NCBI GenBank assembly: GCA_964498585.1
Contig: CAZCHH010000020.1
Span: 1-51,926 of the forward strand
Length of the DNA stretch: 51,926 nucleotides
Reading direction: 5' to 3'
Source: JAAYJM01 sp964498585
Lineage (GTDB): Bacteria; Bacteroidota; Ignavibacteria; Kapaibacteriales; UBA2268
The notes below the pieces were generated by a model, which saw nothing but the letters and a program-made list of their open reading frames with translations, made no database searches and was not told where the DNA came from. This document shows positions 46,075 through 51,926 of this stretch, piece by piece. Numbering within the stretch: position 1 is the stretch's first letter; each line of letters begins with the position of its first letter. The position numbers and the translations under genes were made by a program.

Positions 46075-46866
46075 ATGAAAATTAAGGAAAATATTGTGAA
46101 AAGAATTTTAATTGTCGTATTTGCTTTACTATTGTCGTTAAATTTTTCAATTGCCAAACAAGATATGCTTTTTATTGGGGAAGAGTTGTTCTATGAAGTT
46201 ACTTTTCTTGGAATTAAATTAGGAAGCATTAAACTTGTTACTGAAAAAGAAACTGATTTTAACGGAAAAAAAGCATTCAAAGTTAAGGGATATTTGAATT
46301 CATACAAGGGAATACCTTTTGTTGATTTGGAAAGTGTTTTCGAAAGCTGGCTCGACCCCTCTGCCACTTATTCATATAAATTTATTGGAAATGTAAAATC
46401 AAATAATAACCGAAATAAACAAGAAATTGAATTTGATTATACAAAAGGTTTAATCAAAAATAAACAATCGAAAAACAATGAACTCGAATTTAATAACACT
46501 ATTAAAACAAATAAAAAGTGGAGCGAAGGACTTTCGATTTTATTTCTTGCCAGAAAATTCGCAAATTTGAAAAGAACTATAAAAATTCCTACTATAATTT
46601 ACAAAGATACTTGTTCTACTACTATAAATTTTATGGGGAAACAGGAAACTGTCAATATTTCTGCATATAAAAAACCTATTAAAACTTTATATTTTACTGG
46701 ACTGGCAGATTGGGAAGGTATTTATGGATTAAGTGGAAAATTTGAAGGTTGGTTTTCTGACGATGAGGCGCACGTCCCTATAAAAGCTAAAATGAATGTT
46801 TACGTTGGTAGTGTAGTTATTGAACTAAAAGAATGGAAAAGAGGTTCATGGAATCCACCAAGTTAA
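46075..46866 (+). CDS. DUF3108 protein
   Basis: 263 residues with an N-terminal signal peptide (KRILIVVFALLLSLNFSIA). The mature part shows the DUF3108 pattern GEELFYEVTFLGIKLGSIKLVTEKE, then VFESWLDPSATYSYKFIGNV and, near the C-terminus, GLSGKFEGWFSDDEAHVPIKAKMNVYVGSVVIELKEW. The family is found as a periplasmic protein in FCB and Proteobacteria, function undefined. It follows the OmpA-like gene by 56 bp and may belong to the same transcript. Confidence 0.85.
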   Translation: MKIKENIVKRILIVVFALLLSLNFSIAKQDMLFIGEELFYEVTFLGIKLGSIKLVTEKETDFNGKKAFKVKGYLNSYKGIPFVDLESVFESWLDPSATYSYKFIGNVKSNNNRNKQEIEFDYTKGLIKNKQSKNNELEFNNTIKTNKKWSEGLSILFLARKFANLKRTIKIPTIIYKDTCSTTINFMGKQETVNISAYKKPIKTLYFTGLADWEGIYGLSGKFEGWFSDDEAHVPIKAKMNVYVGSVVIELKEWKRGSWNPPS

Positions 46867-46880
46867 TTTTTCTTTAAAGT

Positions 46881-46925
46881 GGGTTATTAAGTTATTGGGT
46901 TATTAAGTTACTGGATTATTAGATT
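46881..46925. repeat. 8-bp tandem repeat (GGGTTATT/AAGTTATT type)
   Basis: Reverse complement of the array at 20371, about five units. It opens the 420-bp spacer before the cytochrome gene. Around 47047-47080, CAGTAGGAGTAATATATTGG resembles a decayed dispersed repeat also hinted at near 28490. Confidence 0.7.
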
Positions 46926-47130
46926 TAATCTTTAATTGATTGTTTTTTCTTTCTTTAATTTTCCTAAATAATTTATCCAATTAATGTGAGTAATCTGATG
47001 AGATTAAGGATGAAAAGTTGCTAGAAAATGGTTTTATTTCCAATTACTCAGTAGGAGTAATATATTGGTAGAATAACTCCAAGACATATATAAACAAAGA
47101 CTTTTACATTTAAGGAAATAAACTATTTAG

Positions 47131-47163
47131 TCATCGGATGACTGCCAGTCATCTGATGACTTA
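47131..47163. promoter_or_regulatory. Double palindrome, possible operator
   Basis: Two 15-bp sites AGTCATCGGATGACT and AGTCATCTGATGACT, each a near-perfect palindrome with a central mismatch, separated by GCC. They lie 124-156 bp upstream of the cytochrome ATG. The spacing between site centres is 18 bp. They could be adjacent operator sites for a dimeric regulator, or a hairpin in RNA. Nothing else in the window carries this word. Confidence 0.4.
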
Positions 47164-47286
47164 TTCTTCAAGGTAATATGATACTAAAAACTTGTTACTT
47201 GTATGACCTGAAAAACAAAACTCACTTATTATTTCACAAAAATTTTTTAAATTGATATTATATTTTTTTAAAAGAATTAAATTTAG

Positions 47287-47889
47287 ATGAAATTTATTAA
47301 GAAAATATTTAATATTTTATTGGCTATAGTTCCTTTTTTATTATTGCTTTATGTTTTATTGATAAGATTCAACCAGATACCGGGTTTTTCTGAAAATGAA
47401 CCATTTGAAATGTTTTCAGATATGGATTTGAATTACAGGGCAAAGCCACAGGAAATAAATGCTCATTTAAAAGATAGTATTACAGTACTCATTCCTGATG
47501 CAAGAGCAAGAGCATTTAATAAACAAAAATATACTTACTCCCAAATAGAATTTGATGAAGCTGTTTCAAATTTAAAGAATCCTCTTGAAAGAAGTGACTT
47601 AGTGCTAAGCCGAGGAAAATTAAAATTTGAAACTTTCTGTATTTATTGTCATGGCGAAAAGGGAAATGCAAACGGATTAGTTATTACGAAACCAAAACTC
47701 ACTAAAGAAGAAGAAGGATTTCCAGCCCCTCCAAGCTATTTGAGAAAAGAAACAATGGGATTAGTTGACGAAAGAATTTTCCACATAATAACAGTTGGGC
47801 AAAATGCTATGTTTGGTGTTGGAGATAAATTAGTTCCCGAAGACCGCTGGTGCATTGTTCATTATGTCAGATTTCTTCAGGGGAAGTAA
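47287..47889 (+). CDS. ActE-like monohaem cytochrome c of alternative complex III
   Basis: 200 residues with an N-terminal membrane anchor (FNILLAIVPFLLLLYVLLI). A single haem motif CIYCH (118-122) with a probable Met175 ligand in GQNAMFGVG. The order RGKLKFETFCIYCHGEKGNANG, PSYLRK, FHIITVGQNAMFG and EDRWCIVHYVRFLQGK matches subunit E of alternative complex III, the quinol:electron acceptor oxidoreductase that replaces bc1 in many FCB bacteria. The actF-like gene overlaps its stop. ActABCD are not present, so this could be a detached or paralogous pair. Confidence 0.8.
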   Translation: MKFIKKIFNILLAIVPFLLLLYVLLIRFNQIPGFSENEPFEMFSDMDLNYRAKPQEINAHLKDSITVLIPDARARAFNKQKYTYSQIEFDEAVSNLKNPLERSDLVLSRGKLKFETFCIYCHGEKGNANGLVITKPKLTKEEEGFPAPPSYLRKETMGLVDERIFHIITVGQNAMFGVGDKLVPEDRWCIVHYVRFLQGK

Positions 47890-48833
47890 TGCTATTTTCA
47901 ATTTATTACATATTAGTTGCTTTTATTTCAAATATATTTATTGGAACATTAACTTTTCTGCTATTTCAAAAGTTTTTCCAAGCGAAATGGAGCGAAAATA
48001 TTGAGAAAATTGCAATAAAATCTGCAAAAATAGAATTACTATTGCTTATTATTTTATTCTTGCCAATAATTACTGATTTGGTTTTAATCGGAAATATTAG
48101 AATTTACTTCGATAATATTTACTCTAATCACAATTTTTTATCAGTTTATTATAATCATATCTTTGTTCTTTTCAGATTAATTTTTTATTGCCTGAGTTTT
48201 ATTTTTATATTTTATAAATTAAATAAAGCCAATCCATTCAGAATAAAGAAAATTCCTTATTTAATTAATGAAAAAGCAAAAAGAACATTAAAATACCCTT
48301 CTTTATATCTTGTTTTTTTATTTGTTATCTGCAATTTTTTTGGAATTGATTTGCTGATGTCTATTCAAAATAGTTGGAGCAGTGCTGTATGGGGAATATA
48401 TTTTATTTCAATTAGTTATATTGTTTCAATTTCTTTAATTACTGTGTTAAGAATTAAAAGTATAAAGAAATCAAGGAAAATTTGCGATAATGAAAATGAA
48501 CTTGAAAATGCAGGAAAGCTAATTTTCGGAATAAATTTCTTTTGGGCTTATATCTTCTATATTCAAATACTTATCATTATTTATGGGAATTTACCTCAGG
48601 AAATGATTTTCCTTGATATACGTATGTCGGGTTTTTACCAGCATTTATTTTATTTCATAGCTATATTTCACTTTATTATTCCTTCACTTCTACTTCTTCC
48701 AACAGGTTTTAAAAAGAATAAAAAAATTCTAATAATTTCAGCTTGTTCAATAATAATATCAACAATCGCCGAACTTTACTGGATTATTATTCCTGTAATT
48801 GAAAATAAACAAATATTTATACTAAATTGCTAA
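47889..48833 (+). CDS. ActF-like membrane subunit of alternative complex III
   Basis: 314 residues from the ATG at 47889, which overlaps the preceding stop by one base (TAATG). The longer open frame from 47850 would run through the actE-like C-terminus and is rejected. About nine membrane helices of the NrfD-related type; the block GKLIFGINFFWAYIFYIQILIIIYGNLPQEMIFLDIR is close to the ActF signature (FxWAYxxxxQ, NLPEE), followed by FHFIIPSLLLLP. It should face the quinol-binding side of the complex. Shorter than many ActF proteins (about 400). Confidence 0.75.
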   Translation: MLFSIYYILVAFISNIFIGTLTFLLFQKFFQAKWSENIEKIAIKSAKIELLLLIILFLPIITDLVLIGNIRIYFDNIYSNHNFLSVYYNHIFVLFRLIFYCLSFIFIFYKLNKANPFRIKKIPYLINEKAKRTLKYPSLYLVFLFVICNFFGIDLLMSIQNSWSSAVWGIYFISISYIVSISLITVLRIKSIKKSRKICDNENELENAGKLIFGINFFWAYIFYIQILIIIYGNLPQEMIFLDIRMSGFYQHLFYFIAIFHFIIPSLLLLPTGFKKNKKILIISACSIIISTIAELYWIIIPVIENKQIFILNC

Positions 48834-48918
48834 TATACAAAGCAAACATAAAATGTCTTTATAAGCTCCCTGATAAAGAAAATGCTTCTTTTAAAAGGAG
48901 ATGATATAATGTTTATAC

Positions 48919-49071
48919 TGTCATTCTGACGGATGTCAGAATCCATCATATTATTTTTCAGTAGCTATTCAAATTTTGCTATTTCAATGAAGCATTTGGG
49001 CTTGCCCAAATGTATAGTGAGCAAGCTCACTTGCTTTTTCAAGATGTATTCTGGCATATGTCAGAATAACA
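48919..49071 (+). repeat. Dispersed palindromic element, family A, copy A5
   Basis: 153 bp, near-consensus: left end TGTCATTCTGACGGATGTCA, CATTTGGGCTTGCCCAAATG, GTGAGCAAGCTCAC, right end TGGCATATGTCAGAATAACA. It follows a D-like module (48854-48907) in the spacer between the convergent actF-like and tag genes. Confidence 0.9.
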
Positions 49072-49243
49072 ATAAAGATGTCATTGGTAACTATATGATT
49101 AAGGAAAAAACTCACCTCTACCCTTCTCAAGAGTAGAATAAGAAAAGTTGATTAAAGGACTTATTTGCCCTGTCCTTCTCAATATGAGAACGCGTAAAGT
49201 GGCCAATAGCTTTTAAATACTATTTTTAGATAGATTATGTCTT

Positions 49244-49394
49244 ATACCAAACCGCTAACTAAAAGTGCAAAATCAAAATGTCATTCCGGAACGAAGTTGG
49301 GAATCTCAAGTATTGAGGAAACAATGACTAGTGAGATTCCTCGCTACGCTCGGAATTACATAATATATTAACATTATTGTTAACGGTTTGGTAT
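49244..49394 (+). repeat. Dispersed element, family C, with an internal B-type palindrome
   Basis: A 151-bp element bounded by ATACCAAACCGCTAAC and GTTAACGGTTTGGTAT, a near-perfect 16-bp terminal inverted repeat. The interior 49279-49360 is a family B-like palindrome (TGTCATTCCGGAACGAAGTT..CGCTACGCTCGGAATTACA). Confidence 0.85.
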
Positions 49395-49420
49395 TACCGT
49401 AAAATAACAGTTTTACAGCC

Positions 49421-49452
49421 ATCCTATCAACTTGTTGATAGGATGATTTTTA
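49421..49452 (+). terminator. Intrinsic terminator-like hairpin
   Basis: ATCCTATCAA-CTTG-TTGATAGGAT, a perfect 10-bp stem, followed by GATTTTTAGTTTT. It lies between convergent genes and is far (588 nt) from the actF-like stop. Confidence 0.65.
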
Positions 49453-49487
49453 GTTTTACTTTCGTTAAGTACCTAACATTGCGAAAG

Positions 49488-50072
49488 TTAAGGATAAGTT
49501 AGTTTTTTTATTTCATCATATCTGAAGCAAAAAACAATGTGGTCATTAATGATTCCGACAGCTTGCATAAAGGCATAGCAAATTGTAGAGCCAACAAATT
49601 TGAAACCACGTTTCTTTAAATCATTGCTCATTATTTCTGAAAGTTCAGTTCTTGCTGGTATTTGCTTCAAATCTTCCCAAGCATTGTGGATTGTCTTTCC
49701 ATCTGAAAAACTCCAAATATATTTATCGAAACTACAGAATTCATCCTGAATTTTCAGAAATTTTTTTGCATTTTCTATTGTAGCTCTAATCTTTAGTTTG
49801 TTTCTTATTATGCTTGGCTCAGCGATTAATTTTAATATTTTTTCTTCATTAAATGCAGCTATTTTTGCTGGTTCAAAATTTTCGAAATATAGACGGAAAG
49901 CATAACGTTTATTTAGAATAATTGACCAGCTAAGCCCAGCTTGAAAAGCATCAAGGACGATAAATTCAAATAGTTTTCTATCATCATGAACAGGCACACC
50001 CCATTCTGTATCGTGGTACTTTATCATTAATTCATTACTTGTTGTCCAGGGGCAGCGTATTATTTTTTCCAT
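49488..50072 (-). CDS. tag: DNA-3-methyladenine glycosylase I
   Basis: 194 residues. Removes 3-methyladenine from alkylated DNA. The start RCPWTTSNELMIKYHDTEWGVPVHDDRKLFEFIVLDAFQAGLSW is the Tag signature. The zinc ligands of E. coli Tag are matched by Cys7, His20, His178 and Cys182 (NDHIVFC). Length is standard. It lies 7 bp downstream of the methyltransferase gene on the same strand. Confidence 0.96.
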   Translation of the reverse strand: MEKIIRCPWTTSNELMIKYHDTEWGVPVHDDRKLFEFIVLDAFQAGLSWSIILNKRYAFRLYFENFEPAKIAAFNEEKILKLIAEPSIIRNKLKIRATIENAKKFLKIQDEFCSFDKYIWSFSDGKTIHNAWEDLKQIPARTELSEIMSNDLKKRGFKFVGSTICYAFMQAVGIINDHIVFCFRYDEIKKLTYP

Positions 50073-50079
50073 AATATTC

Positions 50080-50895
50080 CTAATTAATCTTTATATGAGC
50101 TAATGACATTACTTTCAATTTATCAGAAATATTCATACCTAATCTCCTTAAATAAGAAAATTTCTTCTTATGTTCATAAAAAATAGGCATAGTGCTTATC
50201 ACTTTAATATAGTTTCCCCATTTTTCAACATCGTAAATATTATCAATACCCCATTTTAAATAAGCAGATTTGCTCATTCCGCCTTTTTCAATAACTTTCT
50301 TATTTGAAATCATTAATCCTCTAACTGAAGTGTAATCAAAAATTAACTCAACACTAGTAAAAGTTTTATGAAAATCATTAAAAAGACCTTTTACTTCCTG
50401 CTCATTAAAATAATAAATCACACCAGCAAATAGGAACATAAGATTTTGTTTGTTTGGAATTGAATTGAACCAGCTTTGATTAAAAACGGATTCAGCAATA
50501 AACTTTTGTCTTTCTGTTTCTGCAATGAATTGCCTGCGAAGTTCTATTGTTTCAGGTAAATCCAAATCGAACCACATAATTTTTCCGTTGTCAACTCTGT
50601 TAAAAGTTGTATCTAATCCACAACCAATATTAACAATTGTTGCTTCAGGATGTTGTGAAATAAATTCTTTTATTTTTTTATCAAAAAAGATACTTCGGGC
50701 AATCCAGGTTGCTTGGACTAATTTGCTTATATTATTTGTAATCGCTGAAAAATCATAAGAAATGCTCTTCATAATTGATAATGCAACATCATCATACAAT
50801 AATGGCTTTTCTTTTTGTGATTCAACTGCTCTTCCCCATAAAGGAAGCAATAACGTTTCTTGAACATTTTGCAGATTAATTTTTAAATTATTCAT
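50080..50895 (-). CDS. SAM-dependent methyltransferase, leucine carboxyl methyltransferase (LCM/TcmP) family
   Basis: 271 residues. The pattern TLLLPLWGRAVESQK, VQATWIARSIFFDKKIKEFI, ATIVNIGCGLDTTFNRVD (SAM loop), MWFDLDLPETIELRRQFI and LFAGVIYYFNEQEV is that of the LCM superfamily, which in bacteria includes TcmP-type O-methyltransferases. The substrate is unknown. It is the middle gene of a minus-strand trio. Confidence 0.85.
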   Translation of the reverse strand: MNNLKINLQNVQETLLLPLWGRAVESQKEKPLLYDDVALSIMKSISYDFSAITNNISKLVQATWIARSIFFDKKIKEFISQHPEATIVNIGCGLDTTFNRVDNGKIMWFDLDLPETIELRRQFIAETERQKFIAESVFNQSWFNSIPNKQNLMFLFAGVIYYFNEQEVKGLFNDFHKTFTSVELIFDYTSVRGLMISNKKVIEKGGMSKSAYLKWGIDNIYDVEKWGNYIKVISTMPIFYEHKKKFSYLRRLGMNISDKLKVMSLAHIKIN

Positions 50896-50919
50896 TATGA
50901 GAAATCTATGGATAAATGA

Positions 50920-51594
50920 TTAATATTCAATTTCAATAGGTACTTCTTTTGCTGCGAGTACGAAAATTCTCATATCATTCAAACCGATATTTCCTTTAAA
51001 ATAGTTTTTTTCATTATTAATCTGCTTAATTTTTGAATATAATTCTTCTGGATTTGTGTCAGCAGCATTTTTAACGCTATCGCAACCAACTTGGAGCAAC
51101 ATCTTAGCAAAAGTAGCACTAACCCATTTGATTCGCGATAAATCCGTAAGTTTGGTTAAATACATTATTTCTTTTTCAGAAATACCTGTTACTTGAGATA
51201 GCTCTTTTCTCATTTGAGAATTCTTTACTTTTTCGAATAGCTTAGAAGTATCTTTAATTCCAATTTCTTCTAATTTCGATACAGCAGCAGTTGAAATTTC
51301 AGCAAAATCTTTAATTTTATTCGGTTTTGGTTGAATACTATTAATCTCTCTGAGTAAAACTTTTAAGTATTCTTCAGAAAAAAAATCAATTTTAGTCAAT
51401 TCTGAGAACTTGCTTTTTTGTTTGAGTGTTGTTTGAAGTTCCTTTACGGTTCTAATTCCAACATTTTTAAGAAAATCAAATCTAACACTTAAATTTTCTT
51501 TTAAAATCATTCTGCTTGGTGGTAGATAAGCAAGTTCCAGCTTTGATTTGTATTCATCAAGAGAAATTTTTTTTAAGTCTAGGTAATAGCCCAT
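50920..51594 (-). CDS. DUF4332 protein
   Basis: 224 residues made of helix-hairpin-helix-like repeats: LKNVGIRTVKELQTTL, LEEIGIKDTSKLFEKV, LLQVGCDSVKNAADTNPEELY. The N-terminus MGYYLDLKKISLDEYKSKLELAYLPPSRMIL is typical of the DUF4332 family. The fold suggests nucleic-acid binding, but no function is established. It begins the minus-strand trio and is 24 bp upstream of the methyltransferase. Confidence 0.85.
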   Translation of the reverse strand: MGYYLDLKKISLDEYKSKLELAYLPPSRMILKENLSVRFDFLKNVGIRTVKELQTTLKQKSKFSELTKIDFFSEEYLKVLLREINSIQPKPNKIKDFAEISTAAVSKLEEIGIKDTSKLFEKVKNSQMRKELSQVTGISEKEIMYLTKLTDLSRIKWVSATFAKMLLQVGCDSVKNAADTNPEELYSKIKQINNEKNYFKGNIGLNDMRIFVLAAKEVPIEIEY

Positions 51595-51926
51595 AGTGAT
51601 TGTGAAATTTGTTGAATAATATTTTCCTATTTTTTTTAATATTTTTATATAAAAATATTAAATATTTATATAATAAAAAAATAAAATAAAAATCTTTTTT
51701 ACTTTAATAATACATAGCAAAATCGGGGATATAAAAAATGTGAAAATGTATTTATAAAATATTAGAGATTTGTTTAGTCTATTGTTATTCTTAATTTCAA
51801 AAGTAAGAATCAATATGGAAGCTCTAAAAATTGTCATTCCTTGCTGCGGTTACCTATGACATTACTATTTGTCCTGTTTTCCGCACTTTTTTTTGAAATA
51901 TTTGTAAGTTGTTGATTTTATTAAAA
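51595..51926. other. AT-rich spacer at the window end, no gene recognised
   Basis: 332 bp upstream of the DUF4332 gene. It is very AT-rich with an isolated CATTCCTTGCTGCGGTTACC fragment. No coding frame, repeat family member or terminator is convincing. Any promoter for the minus-strand trio should lie in its first ~100 bp. Confidence 0.5.

Noticed and set aside
47850..48833. Longer ActF-like ORF from 47850
   Set aside because: Its first 13 codons overlap the well-conserved C-terminus of the cytochrome gene. ATG at 47889 coupled to the stop is the better start.

Overview
This is a low-GC chromosomal window from a Gram-negative bacterium of the FCB group (Bacteroidota/Chlorobiota/Ignavibacteriota/Kapaibacteriota). 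The evidence is three proteins ending in type IX secretion (T9SS) sorting domains, many lipoproteins, TAnnTTTG-type -7 promoter boxes upstream of several genes, a ComEC without a metallo-beta-lactamase domain, and an ActE/ActF-like pair from alternative complex III. I lean towards an Ignavibacteria/Kapabacteria-type organism, but the phylum is not proven by what can be read here. The sequence holds one 100-N scaffold gap (11068-11167), so it is a draft or metagenome assembly.

Layout. 1-7.7 kb: the end of an FnIII-like protein, an M2 peptidase lipoprotein, dihydrolipoyl dehydrogenase and a large TPR protein. 8.2-10.4 kb: a small exported protein, a polyferredoxin-like membrane Fe-S protein and a Spy-like lipoprotein. 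10.9-22.9 kb: mostly housekeeping genes (rpsA, pfkA, a cytochrome c, pyrG, an orphan solute-binding lipoprotein, a REC-histidine kinase, an HD hydrolase, an RlmD-type methyltransferase and an EamA transporter). 22.9-24.4 kb: a DarTG toxin-antitoxin module whose toxin gene lacks a proper start and looks frameshifted by one base. 24.5-28.2 kb: pgeF, comEC and a LEA14-like lipoprotein. 28.6-35.8 kb: a T9SS export cluster with two tandem paralogues, each behind the same ~170-nt leader, followed by a 1615-residue subtilase. 36.6-40.3 kb: an ADP-forming acyl-CoA synthetase, ruvA and an RfaE1-type heptose kinase. 40.4-40.8 kb: a small membrane protein gene interrupted by a stop. 41.4-46.9 kb: an envelope cluster (barrel protein, lipoprotein, OmpA-like lipoprotein) plus a DUF3108 protein. 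47.3-48.8 kb: the actE/actF-like pair. 49.5-51.6 kb: tag, an LCM-type methyltransferase and a DUF4332 protein.

Intergenic DNA is unusually rich in short palindromic dispersed elements. At least four families (called A, B, C and D here) can be recognised by comparing the spacers with each other. A, B and D share TGTCAT...ATGACA ends and are often placed side by side; one C copy carries a nested D+B insertion. Spacers also hold 7-, 8- and 21-bp tandem repeats. No tRNA, rRNA, CRISPR array, transposase or phage gene was recognised.

The most interesting items are the dispersed-repeat mosaic, the duplicated leader with mutually exclusive hairpins in front of T9SS cargo genes, the damaged darT next to an intact darG, and the D-to-N change in the nucleotide loop of the phosphofructokinase.
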